A stretch of DNA of 64,000 nt from Pararhizobium antarcticum (lineage in GTDB: Bacteria > Pseudomonadota > Alphaproteobacteria > Rhizobiales > Rhizobiaceae). The stretch spans positions 62,001 to 126,000 of the forward strand of contig NZ_LSRP01000013.1 in the NCBI RefSeq assembly GCF_001885585.1, given 5' to 3'. The notes below the pieces were generated by a model, which saw nothing but the letters and a program-made list of their open reading frames with translations, made no database searches and was not told the origin of the DNA. This document shows positions 19,478 through 27,981 of the stretch, in pieces; positions within the stretch are counted from its first letter, which is position 1; each line of letters begins with the position of its first letter. The position numbers and the translations under genes are program-made.

Positions 19478-21754
19478 ATGGGACAGAGCCTTTTGCCGCC
19501 GTCTGGCGGAGACGATCATATTCTGCCGGTTGACCTCAAGGCGGCGCTGGAAGAGCGCTATCTCGCCTATGCGCTGTCGACCATCATGCACCGGGCACTT
19601 CCAGATGTCCGCGACGGCCTGAAGCCGGTCCATCGCCGCATCATCCATGCGATGAGCGAGCTTGGTCTGAAGTCGAATTCGTCGTTCAAGAAATGCGCCC
19701 GCATCGTCGGCGACGTCATCGGTAAATTCCACCCGCATGGCGACCAGTCGGTTTATGACGCACTCGTGCGTCTGGCGCAGGATTTTTCGCAGCGTTATCC
19801 GATCGTCGATGGCCAGGGCAATTTCGGCAATATCGACGGCGACAACGCCGCTGCCTACCGCTACACCGAAGCCCGGATGACCGACGTCGCGAGCCTGCTT
19901 CTGGAAGGCATCGAGCAGGACGCCGTCGATTTCCGACCGACCTACAACGAGGAAGACCAGGAGCCGGTTGTTCTGCCCGGCGCCTTCCCGAACCTGCTCG
20001 CCAACGGCGCATCCGGCATCGCCGTCGGCATGGCGACCTCCATCCCGCCGCACAATGCGCATGAACTCTGCGATGCGGCGCTCTATTTGATCAAACATCC
20101 CGATGCGACGGTGGAGGATCTCATCTATGATCCGGCCAACCCGCAAAAGGGTGGCATCGAAGGCCCGGATCTTCCGACCGGCGGCATCATCATCGAGAGC
20201 CGCGAAAGCATCATCGAATCCTACAAGACCGGCCGTGGCGGCTTTCGCGTCCGTGCCAAGTGGGAGAGGGAGGATACCGGTCGCGGCGGCTACCAGATCG
20301 TCATCACCGAAATTCCCTTCCAGGTGCAGAAATCGCGGCTGATCGAAAAGATTGCCGAACTGCTGATCGCCCGCAAGCTGCCGCTGCTTGAAGATATCAG
20401 GGATGAATCGGCCGAGGATATCCGGCTGGTGCTGGAGCCCAAGAGCCGCACCGTCGATCCGACCATCCTGATGGAATCCCTGTTTCGGCTGAGCGAGCTT
20501 GAAAGCCGCATCCCGCTGAACATGAACGTCCTGTCGATGGGCCGCGTGCCGCGCGTCATGGCGCTGAACGAGGTGCTGACCGAGTGGCTCGCCCACCGCA
20601 AGGAGGTGCTGCAGCGCCGCTCGCGCTTCCGGCTGGCGGCCATCGACCGTCGCCTCGAAATCCTCGGCGGCTATCTCGTCGCCTATCTCAACCTCGACGA
20701 GGTGATCCGCATCATCCGCGAGGAGGACGAGCCGAAGCCGGCGCTGATGTCGCGCTTCACGCTGTCCGACCTGCAGGCCGAATCGATCCTCAACATGCGG
20801 CTGCGCTCGCTGCGCAAGCTGGAGGAGTTCGAGATCCGCACCGAGTTCGAAGCGCTTTCCAGTGAAAAATCCGATATCGAAGCGCTGCTCGCCTCGGACG
20901 AAAAGCAGTGGCAGACCGTTGCCTATGAAATCAGCGACGTGAAGAAGAAGTTTGCCAAGGCAACCGAAATCGGCAAGCGCCGCACGCTCTTCTCCGTGGC
21001 GCCAACCGCCGATGTCGAGGCGCTGCAGCAGGCGATGATCGAGAAGGAACCGATCACCGTCGTCATCTCGGAAAAGGGTTGGATCCGGGCGCTGAAGGGC
21101 CATATCTCCGACACGTCGACCCTGCAGTTCAAGGAGGGCGATGCTCTGAAGATCGCCTTCCCGGCCTCGACCACCGATCGCATCCTTGTGGTCACAACCG
21201 GCGGCAAGGTCTACACGCTGGGCGGCGACAAGCTGCCGGGCGGACGCGGCCATGGCGAACCGCTGCGCATCATGGTCGACATGGAAAACGATCAGGACGT
21301 GCTGACGGCCTTCGTCCACGACGCCTCCCGCAAGCTGATCGTATCCTCTGCTGCCGGCAATGGTTTCAGGATCGCCGAGACCGAGATGGTCGCCAATACC
21401 CGCAAGGGCAAGCAGATCATGAACGTGGCCATGCCGGACGAGACAAAGCTCGTCGTTCCGGTGCGCGGCGACCATGTTGCCGTCGTTGGCGAGAACCGCA
21501 AGCTTCTCGTCTTCCCGCTCGACCAGTTGCCCGAGATGACCCGAGGCAAGGGCGTGCGCCTGCAGCGCTACAAGGATGGCGGTATCTCCGACATGCGTTG
21601 TTTCGCGATCGCCGATGGTCTTACCTGGAGCGACAGTGCCGGCCGCAGTTTTGTGAAAAACAAGGATGAACTGATCGAATGGATGGCGGACCGCGCAACC
21701 GCCGGCCGCGCCGTCCCGAAGGGCTTCCCGAGGAGCGGCAAGTTTTCGGGGTGA
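19478..21754 (+). CDS. parC: DNA topoisomerase IV subunit A
   Basis: Breaks and rejoins DNA to decatenate daughter chromosomes, with ParE (not in this window). 758 residues. The winged-helix domain shows [17 protein letters not shown], then [12 protein letters not shown] with the catalytic tyrosine at about residue 129. The C-terminal beta-pinwheel starts around residue 530. At the position matching E. coli ParC Ser80 the residue is Gln90, with Asp94 at the Glu84 position. Type IIA length and the shorter C-terminal domain favour ParC over GyrA. Confidence 0.93.
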   Translation: MGQSLLPPSGGDDHILPVDLKAALEERYLAYALSTIMHRALPDVRDGLKPVHRRIIHAMSELGLKSNSSFKKCARIVGDVIGKFHPHGDQSVYDALVRLAQDFSQRYPIVDGQGNFGNIDGDNAAAYRYTEARMTDVASLLLEGIEQDAVDFRPTYNEEDQEPVVLPGAFPNLLANGASGIAVGMATSIPPHNAHELCDAALYLIKHPDATVEDLIYDPANPQKGGIEGPDLPTGGIIIESRESIIESYKTGRGGFRVRAKWEREDTGRGGYQIVITEIPFQVQKSRLIEKIAELLIARKLPLLEDIRDESAEDIRLVLEPKSRTVDPTILMESLFRLSELESRIPLNMNVLSMGRVPRVMALNEVLTEWLAHRKEVLQRRSRFRLAAIDRRLEILGGYLVAYLNLDEVIRIIREEDEPKPALMSRFTLSDLQAESILNMRLRSLRKLEEFEIRTEFEALSSEKSDIEALLASDEKQWQTVAYEISDVKKKFAKATEIGKRRTLFSVAPTADVEALQQAMIEKEPITVVISEKGWIRALKGHISDTSTLQFKEGDALKIAFPASTTDRILVVTTGGKVYTLGGDKLPGGRGHGEPLRIMVDMENDQDVLTAFVHDASRKLIVSSAAGNGFRIAETEMVANTRKGKQIMNVAMPDETKLVVPVRGDHVAVVGENRKLLVFPLDQLPEMTRGKGVRLQRYKDGGISDMRCFAIADGLTWSDSAGRSFVKNKDELIEWMADRATAGRAVPKGFPRSGKFSG

Positions 21755-21782
21755 TGGTGGCGTTTATTTCATGACGGACGTT

Positions 21783-22172
21783 TTAAGCGATAGGAATTGA
21801 GACGTCGCGTAAAAATTCGGCGGCCCCTATTTCATCAATTTCCCCGGCTGCAACGGACAAAACGAAAGAAATCACATCGGCCTGCGAGGCTTCGATAAGG
21901 ACGCCGTTTAGGTATAGAAACGTAAACGCTGCCAGCCATCCGGTTCTTTTGTTGCCGTCCGAAAAACCGTGGTTGCGGACAATCCCGTAGAGATAGGCCG
22001 CCGCAAGCGCGTAGATATCGTTTTCTCCGTAGAGCGCTTTGTTGATCGGTCGCGCCAAGGCCGATTCCAGTGCATTTTCGTCCTTGAGGCCGGCTAATCC
22101 ACCATGCTCTAGCAACTGTTCCTGATGGATAATCTCAATCGCTTCACGAGACAGCCATTGAATGAGGGTCAT
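21783..22172 (-). CDS. doc: Death-on-curing (Doc) toxin, Fic family
   Basis: 129 residues with the Fic signature HGFSDGNKRTGW at residues 68-79: HxFx(D)GNKRT contains the catalytic His and the phosphate-binding loop. Family knowledge: Doc phosphorylates EF-Tu, while other Fic proteins add AMP. The GN in place of the Doc AN brings it toward the general Fic consensus, so the exact reaction is uncertain. The ATG overlaps the stop of the upstream antitoxin gene by four bases, the usual arrangement of type II toxin-antitoxin pairs. Confidence 0.9.
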   Translation of the reverse strand: MTLIQWLSREAIEIIHQEQLLEHGGLAGLKDENALESALARPINKALYGENDIYALAAAYLYGIVRNHGFSDGNKRTGWLAAFTFLYLNGVLIEASQADVISFVLSVAAGEIDEIGAAEFLRDVSIPIA

Positions 22173-22390
22173 TTGGCCAATTCGCGCAAGGCTGTATGGT
22201 ATTTTTTCATGCCGATGCGCGCCGCGCGCAACTGTTCTGCAAGATCGGCCTTTTGCGGTACAAGCTCGATCTTGGAACCGTTCTCGTTGATCTGCAACTC
22301 ATCGCCGGCCTTCAGTCCAAACCGGTCCAGGACCTCTTTCGGGATGATGATGCCTTCGGAATTGCCGATCTTTCGGATGGTGACGTTCAT
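22169..22390 (-). CDS. AbrB/MazE-type antitoxin partner of Doc
   Basis: 73 residues. The first 45 form a swapped-hairpin AbrB fold (VTIRKIGNSEGIIIPKEVL, GLKAGDEL), which binds DNA as a dimer. The remaining tail (about 28 residues, charged and helical) would bind and neutralise the toxin. Doc usually pairs with Phd; here the partner belongs to the MazE/SpoVT family, a known alternative pairing. A 9-bp palindrome directly upstream is the likely autoregulatory operator. Confidence 0.88.
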   Translation of the reverse strand: MNVTIRKIGNSEGIIIPKEVLDRFGLKAGDELQINENGSKIELVPQKADLAEQLRAARIGMKKYHTALRELAK

Positions 22391-22402
22391 AACGAAGCTC
22401 CA

Positions 22403-22425
22403 ATGTTATAACTCGATTATAACAT
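22403..22425 (-). promoter_or_regulatory. Palindromic operator/promoter of the AbrB-Doc pair
   Basis: ATGTTATAA (22403-22411) and TTATAACAT (22417-22425) are perfect 9-bp inverted arms around CTCGA. The site starts 13 bases ahead of the antitoxin start codon and contains TATAA-like -10 elements, so repressor binding would block RNA polymerase. Binding by the antitoxin is inferred from position. Confidence 0.7.
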
Positions 22426-22450
22426 CAAGGTCGTCCCCGTACAACGGCGC

Positions 22451-23347
22451 TCAATGCAGCGGCGGTGCGATCGATGCGGCCGATCTCTGCCGCATCTGCC
22501 ATAGCGAATGACCAACCAGCGCCAGGATCAGCACGCCGCCGCCGGCAAGCGTCTGGGATGTCGGCGTTTCGTTGAAGGCCATCCAGACCCAGATCGGCGC
22601 GAGAATGGTTTCCAGCAGGTAGAACATGCCGACCTCGGGTCCCGAGAGATAGCGCGGACCCGTCGCCAGGCAGAAGAAGGCAAGCGGGATCATGATCGTG
22701 CCATCGAAGATGATCCAGAACGGGTCTGCAATGATGAGGCCTTCGGCCGGCGAGAGCAGGTAGCCGATGATGCAGGGAAAGATCGCCGTTGCCAGCGGCA
22801 CCAGTCCCATGTCCTTGCCGCTCGCCCGGCTGACGGTGATGGCGCAGGCGAGCAGCAGGGCGGACAGAACCGCCATGGCGTCGCCAAAGACATTGCCGCT
22901 CTTCAAACCGTCCTGTACGATGAGGCTGACGCCGAAGACCATGATGGCCATGGTGATCAAAGTCGCGTTCGACGGGCGCTCCTTGAGGAAAATCCAGGAC
23001 AGGATGGCCGCGAACATCGACGTGAAGGCGACGATGAAGACGACATTGGCGGTTGCGGTGTTGAAGACAGATAAAAGGAAGGTGAACGTGCCGAGACCGT
23101 AGAAGATGCCGGCGAAGAGACCTTGCCTGCCGGGCACAAGTGCAATCTGGCGCCCCATGATCCTGTTCAGGACAAACCAGGCGATCAGCGCCACGATGAA
23201 GGTGCAGAGACTGCGGGTGGCGAGAAGCGACCAGACCTCGCCGTCGGACAAGCGGATCAGCGGGATATCGAACGACAGGGCAAGCCCTCCGACGGCGGTG
23301 ATCGCAAGACCCCGGCGGTGGTGGGCAGCATCGATGGGCAGGGACAC
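22451..23347 (-). CDS. EamA/DMT family transporter
   Basis: 298 residues, about ten membrane helices in two EamA repeats (for example AIYGLGTFTFLLSVFNTA-like and FCLATGPRYLSGPEVGMFYLLETILAPIW with the typical late-repeat sequence). Substrate unknown. The likely start is GTG 23347, two bases after the bpt stop, with CGGAAT upstream; a longer ATG start at 23398 would sit inside bpt. Coupling to bpt suggests an operon. Confidence 0.82.
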   Translation of the reverse strand: MSLPIDAAHHRRGLAITAVGGLALSFDIPLIRLSDGEVWSLLATRSLCTFIVALIAWFVLNRIMGRQIALVPGRQGLFAGIFYGLGTFTFLLSVFNTATANVVFIVAFTSMFAAILSWIFLKERPSNATLITMAIMVFGVSLIVQDGLKSGNVFGDAMAVLSALLLACAITVSRASGKDMGLVPLATAIFPCIIGYLLSPAEGLIIADPFWIIFDGTIMIPLAFFCLATGPRYLSGPEVGMFYLLETILAPIWVWMAFNETPTSQTLAGGGVLILALVGHSLWQMRQRSAASIAPPLH

Positions 23348-23349
23348 GT

Positions 23350-24126
23350 CTATTCCGATTCGGAGGTTGTTTCTTCGATCCCAGCATAGCGTTCCCATCC
23401 GCGGGCCATAAGGTGCTCCTGCGGCAAAAACTTTGTTTTATAGTCCATCTTGCGTGAGCCCTTGACCCAATAGCCGAGATAGACATGCGGCAGTCCGCGA
23501 TCCTGTGCCTTGCGGATATGGTCGAGGATCATGTAGCTGCCCATCGATCGATCGGCCTGGGCGGGATCGAAATAGGAATAGACCATTGACAGGCCGTCGC
23601 CCATCTTGTCGGTGAGGGCGGCCGCGATCAGAGGCCCTTTTCCCTTCTCGGAAATCCCGTCGCCTTCGGCACGCAATCGATATTCGATGATGCGGGTGTT
23701 GACGTGCGTGTCCTCCACCATCATCGCATAGTCGAGCACAGACATGTCGGACATCCCGCCGCGCTGGTGGCGGCTGTCGAGATAGCGCCGGAAAAGCGCG
23801 TATTGTTCACTGGAGGGCTCCGCCGGATATTCGGTTGCAACCACGTCGCTGTTCAGCGCCTGGATGCGCCGCATCGAGCGGGTCGGCTTGAATTCCCCGG
23901 CAATGATGCGCACGGAAATGCAGGAGCGGCAGGTTTCGCAGGCCGGGCGATAGGCGATGTTCTGCGAGCGTCTGAAGCCGCCCTGGGTCAGGAGGTCGTT
24001 GAGCTCAGGAGCCCGCTCGCCCACCATATGGGTAAACACCTTGCGCTCCATCTCGTCCGGCAGGTACGGGCACGCTGCCGGCGCAGTTAGGTAAAATTGG
24101 GGAGACGGTGCAGTTTGCGTGTTCAT
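23350..24126 (-). CDS. bpt: Aspartate/glutamate leucyltransferase (N-degron pathway)
   Basis: 258 residues. Bpt attaches Leu from Leu-tRNA to proteins starting with Asp or Glu, marking them for ClpS/ClpAP. Related annotations call it arginyltransferase (Ate). Visible are the N-terminal [13 protein letters not shown], the paired cysteines in [15 protein letters not shown], and the C-terminal GNAT-like [17 protein letters not shown]. The EamA gene follows at two bases. Length and motifs match the family throughout. Confidence 0.93.
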   Translation of the reverse strand: MNTQTAPSPQFYLTAPAACPYLPDEMERKVFTHMVGERAPELNDLLTQGGFRRSQNIAYRPACETCRSCISVRIIAGEFKPTRSMRRIQALNSDVVATEYPAEPSSEQYALFRRYLDSRHQRGGMSDMSVLDYAMMVEDTHVNTRIIEYRLRAEGDGISEKGKGPLIAAALTDKMGDGLSMVYSYFDPAQADRSMGSYMILDHIRKAQDRGLPHVYLGYWVKGSRKMDYKTKFLPQEHLMARGWERYAGIEETTSESE

Positions 24127-24292
24127 TGGGCGCGGGGGTCACTCTTCAGTCCGCTTCGGGTGCAACCAGCATGGCGAAAGAATGGAAAAGGTCAACCGGC
24201 ACCCGCAGGTGCAGATGCCGGTGATGCCCGAAAAGCGGATCCGGCGCATCGCGAATTCTGGGGATGTTTCGCGTTCGACAGCCTTCGAGGCG

Positions 24293-24757
24293 TCAAGAGC
24301 GGTCGCGACGGACGGTGACGGTGCCGATCAGGAGGTCGTGGAGCAGGCGCCCACGATCCGTGAAAAGCCCGATCAGGAGAATCAGCGGGGTCAACAGCGC
24401 ATTGGCAATCCAGAAGATCACCAGATGGACGATGGCCGTCAGGAAATCCATCGGACGTCCGTCGGTGCGGGCAATCGCCAGCCCCATCATGTTCATTCCG
24501 GGCGAAGCCTGGTTTCGACCGCCAACGGTAACGCCGAAATACAGCATGGCCAAGGCCGCAAACAGAACCGGGTAAAGCAGGAAGCCGAGGCCAAATGTCA
24601 AAATGCCAAGGAAGAACACGACAACGGCTGCCGGCACCCAGAGCATGGCCACGATCAGATAATCGATGACAAAGGCGAACATCCGGCGCGACAGGACGCC
24701 CTGGTAGGCCCGCCAGTCGGTGGAGGGAATTCTCAGGTTTTCGTCTTGCACGCTCAT
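24293..24757 (-). CDS. RDD family membrane protein
   Basis: 154 residues. RDD-type opening (VLSRRMFAFVIDYLIVAML) with the arginine and aspartate in the first helix, two more hydrophobic segments (FFLGILTFGLGFLLYPVLFA and ALLTPLILLIGLF), and GRNQASPGMNMMGL between. Function unknown; RDD proteins are often membrane accessory proteins. The 166 bases between it and bpt, and the 73 bases to the methyltransferase gene, hold nothing I can name. Confidence 0.85.
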   Translation of the reverse strand: MSVQDENLRIPSTDWRAYQGVLSRRMFAFVIDYLIVAMLWVPAAVVVFFLGILTFGLGFLLYPVLFAALAMLYFGVTVGGRNQASPGMNMMGLAIARTDGRPMDFLTAIVHLVIFWIANALLTPLILLIGLFTDRGRLLHDLLIGTVTVRRDRS

Positions 24758-24830
24758 CGGCTTATCTCCAATTGTCTGGAACCGGATATGGGATCGATCG
24801 CTGGAAAAAACAATGGTCTGTCCCGGCCGG

Positions 24831-25430
24831 CTAGCCTTGGCGCCTTGCCGTCACATGCAGCCATTGCGTCGGCTGGCGATCATAGCCGCTGCCCTCGCGT
24901 GTCTCGATGCGGATGTCGGCCCAGCCTGCAGCGCCGTACTGCGCACAAAGCCAATCGGCCGCAGGATAGTTGTAATATCGGTCGAAACGGTCGCGGCCAT
25001 CGACAGCGCCCGCTTTATAGCTTGCCTGGAACAGCCCGGCCGCCCGTGTCGCTCTTCGAATGCGCGACAGGATGCCGGCAAGGTCTGGTCTTGGGACATG
25101 CAACAGGCAGGCATTGGCCCAGACCGCATCATATTGGCTGACGGCGTCCAACTGGTCGAACGGCAGGACCGCGACAGCGCGTCCCAGTGTTCGTTCGGCC
25201 TCCAACGCCATTTCCGGCGTTCCATCCGTCGGGAAAACGTCGAAACCGCGTGCCAGCATATGGGCGCTGTCGCGGCCGCTGCCGCAGCCAAGTTCGAGTA
25301 TGGTTGCTCCTGGCTTCAGTGCATCGAGAAACCGATCGAGGTCGGTGGTCGGCTGGCTGGCTGTATCCGTCGCATAGGTCTTCGCCTCCCGGGCATAGAA
25401 ATGCAGCGTTTCAGCATCCGATTGCGCCAT
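24831..25430 (-). CDS. Class I SAM-dependent methyltransferase
   Basis: 199 residues. The SAM motif I is ILELGCGSGRDSAHML, followed by an acidic residue at the end of strand 2 (FPTDGTPEM). LHVPRPDLAGIL after motif IV belongs to the same fold. Substrate unknown. The start ATG 25430 has GAGGGAGG eight bases ahead, which settles it against a longer frame that would overlap hemB. It begins 14 bases after the hemB stop, so the two genes are probably in one operon. Confidence 0.85.
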   Translation of the reverse strand: MAQSDAETLHFYAREAKTYATDTASQPTTDLDRFLDALKPGATILELGCGSGRDSAHMLARGFDVFPTDGTPEMALEAERTLGRAVAVLPFDQLDAVSQYDAVWANACLLHVPRPDLAGILSRIRRATRAAGLFQASYKAGAVDGRDRFDRYYNYPAADWLCAQYGAAGWADIRIETREGSGYDRQPTQWLHVTARRQG

Positions 25431-25443
25431 GCCGACCTCCCTC

Positions 25444-26460
25444 TTATGCGCGTTTCGCCAATATCCGCGCAACATCCATGGCAAAATAGCTGAGGATGCC
25501 GTCGCAGCCGGCGCGCTTGAACGAGAGCAGGGTTTCCAGCATGACGCGTTCGCCGTCGATCCAGCCGTTCATCGCGGCAGCCTTGATCTGCGCGTATTCG
25601 CCCGAGACCTGATAGGCAAAGACCGGCAGGCCGAATTCCTGCTTCATGCGCCAGCAGATGTCGAGGTAGGGAAGCCCGGGCTTGACCATCAGCATGTCGG
25701 CGCCTTCTTCGACATCAAGTGCAGCGTCCCGGAGGGCTTCGGTGCCGTTGGCCGGGTCGATGTAATAGGTCTTCTTGTCGCCCTTCAGGAGACCGCCGGT
25801 GCCGATCGCCTCGCGATAGGGGCCGTAAAACGCAGAGGCGAATTTTGTCGCATAGGCCATGATGCCGACCGACTGGTGGCCGGCGGCATCCAGCGCCTGG
25901 CGGATGGCGCCGATCCGCCCGTCCATCATGTCGGACGGAGCGATGATGTCGGCGCCGGCGTCGGCCTGCATCACGGCAGCCCTTGCGATCTGCGCCACCG
26001 TCTCGTCATTGAGGATTTCGCCGTCTCTGAGGATGCCGTCATGGCCATGGCTGGTAAACGGGTCGAGCGCAACATCCGTGATGATGCCGATATCGGGCAC
26101 GGCGGCTTTGATGGCGCGCGTCGTCTCGTTGATCAGATTGTTGGCAGCGAGACTGTTGGAACCGGTTTCGTCGCGCAGCGACATGTCGATGTTCGGAAAG
26201 GTTGCCAAGGCCGGAATGCCGAGGTCGGCCGCCTCGCGTGCCGCCTCGACGGCCTTGTCGACGCTCATGCGATTGACGCCCGGCATGGCGGCGATCGGCT
26301 CTAGGATGTTCGATCCCGGGACGATGAAGATCGGCCAGATCAGGTCATCCACGGTCAGGCGATTTTCCTGAACCATGCGCCGCGTCCAGTCGGCCTTGCG
26401 GTTGCGCCGCATGCGCCGGTGGCCGGTGATAAGGTCAACGGGGCTGGTCTTGTCTGTCAT
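25444..26460 (-). CDS. hemB: Delta-aminolevulinic acid dehydratase (porphobilinogen synthase)
   Basis: Condenses two 5-aminolevulinate molecules to porphobilinogen in heme synthesis. 338 residues. Features include DLIWPIFIVPG near the N-terminus, the metal-binding region DIIAPSDMMDGRIGAIR, and the two active-site lysines in MAYATKFASAFYGPYREA and LMVKPGLPYLDI. The metal region has few cysteines, as in the Mg-dependent alphaproteobacterial type. ATG 26460 begins the conserved N-terminus; the frame is open further upstream. Confidence 0.95.
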   Translation of the reverse strand: MTDKTSPVDLITGHRRMRRNRKADWTRRMVQENRLTVDDLIWPIFIVPGSNILEPIAAMPGVNRMSVDKAVEAAREAADLGIPALATFPNIDMSLRDETGSNSLAANNLINETTRAIKAAVPDIGIITDVALDPFTSHGHDGILRDGEILNDETVAQIARAAVMQADAGADIIAPSDMMDGRIGAIRQALDAAGHQSVGIMAYATKFASAFYGPYREAIGTGGLLKGDKKTYYIDPANGTEALRDAALDVEEGADMLMVKPGLPYLDICWRMKQEFGLPVFAYQVSGEYAQIKAAAMNGWIDGERVMLETLLSFKRAGCDGILSYFAMDVARILAKRA

Positions 26461-26683
26461 GCGTCTGGTCTCTCGTGGGCCTGGTCCGTCGGCTGGGTCT
26501 TGGCCAGGGGTGTACCATGCAAGAGGCCCCACGCAAATATCAGCCTTCAGGCACGTCGCCGCGACGTATTCGCACAAGGAGTTCCGGAAATGTCTTCACC
26601 GGGAGACGAGCGCGTCGGCGCGCGCTGTAGCTTCAACAGCCGCACCGCGCGCCGGCAGGCGCCTTTGAGTATCGGCTTGCGAT

Positions 26684-26899
26684 CTACTTGTCTTTTTCCT
26701 GATCGACACGGCCTGTCGCGACTGAGGGGCTGGTGATAGAGACCGGGTCGCTGGCCGGGAAGCTTTCCTCAAGTCCCTTTTCAAGCTCCTTGTCAGCCGA
26801 CTGTGTCGTCTGACGCTTCTGTTCCTGCTTGAGGGACTGGACGGCCGGCGATTGTGCCTGGCGCTGCTCGTCGGTCTGCTTCGTTCGGTTGTCGTTCAT
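26684..26899 (-). CDS. Small EcfG-promoter-linked protein, 71 aa, with ESFPASDPVS motif
   Basis: A very hydrophilic 71-residue protein rich in Gln, Lys and Glu, ending in LEESFPASDPVSITSPSVA. That motif recurs in small proteobacterial proteins of unknown role. ATG 26899 has CGGAGA ahead; the frame is open further upstream but contains the promoter there. A GGAAC-N16-CGTT element at 26932-26956 on the same strand matches the general-stress sigma factor consensus of Rhizobiales. Function unknown. Confidence 0.7.
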   Translation of the reverse strand: MNDNRTKQTDEQRQAQSPAVQSLKQEQKRQTTQSADKELEKGLEESFPASDPVSITSPSVATGRVDQEKDK

Positions 26900-26931
26900 A
26901 TCAGTCTCCGATCGGATGGGTGTGCCGGGGA

Positions 26932-26956
26932 AACGTTTTGCGACGACCATTGTTCC
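26932..26956 (-). promoter_or_regulatory. EcfG/RpoE2-type promoter of the 71-aa gene
   Basis: On the minus strand GGAAC (26956-26952), 16 bases, then CGTT (26935-26932) matches the published general-stress sigma consensus of Rhizobiales (GGAAC-N16/17-CGTT). The -10 lies 33 bases ahead of the start codon. Sequence match only. Confidence 0.75.
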
Positions 26957-27013
26957 GCCGCGTCCTTTGCTAGCGATGGGGCTTTCGCGACAGCGCCGTC
27001 TCATCCATTTCGC

Positions 27014-27187
27014 TCAGGCATCGTCCAGGTCCTCGCTGTCGATAGCGGCAATGGCGCTCGCCCGTTGAAGGTCGTCCTCGAGCGTGCCGCTGCGCGGGAA
27101 GTCGGTGACGGTCAAGCCAGAGGCGTCGATGATGAAGATGTCACCTTGTTCCGTGACAATCGCGCGGAACGGTCGTTGATAATGCAT
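27014..27187 (-). CDS. Small hypothetical protein, 57 aa
   Basis: 57 residues: MHYQRPFRAIVTEQGDIFII followed by a short acidic tail (SEDLDDA). The first half looks like a small beta-sheet, otherwise unknown. AAGGGG lies upstream of ATG 27187; longer frames exist without support. An EcfG-like element reading toward this gene lies at 27263-27288, about 75-100 bases upstream. It is separated from the 71-aa gene by 114 bases. Confidence 0.6.
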   Translation of the reverse strand: MHYQRPFRAIVTEQGDIFIIDASGLTVTDFPRSGTLEDDLQRASAIAAIDSEDLDDA

Positions 27188-27260
27188 TGTTGTTTCCCCT
27201 TTGGGCCACGGCTTAATCCTGCCTGCGGTCTGGAAAAGACACGGACCCAATTTGACCGCT

Positions 27261-27288
27261 GGAACTGTCGCAGCGCTGAGACAGTTCC
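27261..27288. promoter_or_regulatory. Palindromic, possibly bidirectional EcfG/RpoE2 promoter
   Basis: GGAACTGTC (27261-27269) and GACAGTTCC (27280-27288) form a perfect 9-bp inverted repeat. Each arm supplies GGAAC for one strand and GTT for the other with 18 bases between (GGAAC-N18-GTT), so promoters may read both toward the 57-aa gene (minus) and toward the membrane protein at 27413 (plus). Sequence match plus position only. Confidence 0.55.
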
Positions 27289-27412
27289 GCATTAAACTTT
27301 TCTTTTGCCATTTGGTTGCATTGCAAAACGACAGAAAGAGAATTGCGCAGGCGCACAACGCAGCCGAACAAGCATCTGGCTAAGCGCAAAGGCCCCACGT
27401 ATCGTCCGCGCC

Positions 27413-27850
27413 ATGGCTGCTGATTCTGTACACGTTCCCAAACCATCGCTTTCGGAAACGGTCTTCGGATTGTTCCTGCGCCTTGTGTCCATCTCCTGCT
27501 TCTGGTTCGGCCTGGGCTATTGGGCGATGCTCATCGGCTTTTCCTTGGGCGGGCAGGGGCGCTTCGACCTTCTGTCCCTGCCATGGCGCGCGGCAGCGAC
27601 GACACTGGCGGTCGTCTACCCCGTGGCAGCACTTGGGCTGTGGCTTCTGGTGTCCTGGGGGCCAGTGCTTTGGGTGGTGGCGGCGGCGGTCGAAATCACC
27701 ATGTTTGAGGTCTATCCGCAGATCTTCGGAAGCCGGCCTTTCCTGTTCACGCTTCACCTTGCGGTGGCCGCAACCTTCGTGATTTTCAGGGCAGCAATCG
27801 CCTATCAGCGATCGAGACAGGCCAGGGCTGCAAGAATTGATTTACCCTGA
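27413..27850 (+). CDS. Small membrane protein, probably DUF6163 family
   Basis: 145 residues with three to four hydrophobic segments (SCFWFGLGYWAMLIGFSLGG, TLAVVYPVAALGLWLLVSWG, LHLAVAATFVIFRAAIAY). Proteins of this type recur directly upstream of ldtR in rhizobia, and I recall them as DUF6163; I cannot check the number. ATG 27413 is one choice, the frame being open upstream from 27305. The promoter at 27261-27288 would give a leader of about 120 bases. Confidence 0.65.
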   Translation: MAADSVHVPKPSLSETVFGLFLRLVSISCFWFGLGYWAMLIGFSLGGQGRFDLLSLPWRAAATTLAVVYPVAALGLWLLVSWGPVLWVVAAAVEITMFEVYPQIFGSRPFLFTLHLAVAATFVIFRAAIAYQRSRQARAARIDLP

Positions 27851-27981
27851 CACAAGGGCTGTGGATAGTAAGGCGCTGTTAAGGCTGTAGTTTAAGTCGA
27901 ATTTTAGACGTATTCGATAGTGTCTACCTCAAGGCGGGAAGAGATACACACACCGCCAAACAAAACAGTGAGGCAGTCATC

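Noticed and set aside
19388-21475. 695-codon open frame opposite parC
   Set aside because: Same reason: parC is intact on the plus strand and the antisense product has no recognisable motif.
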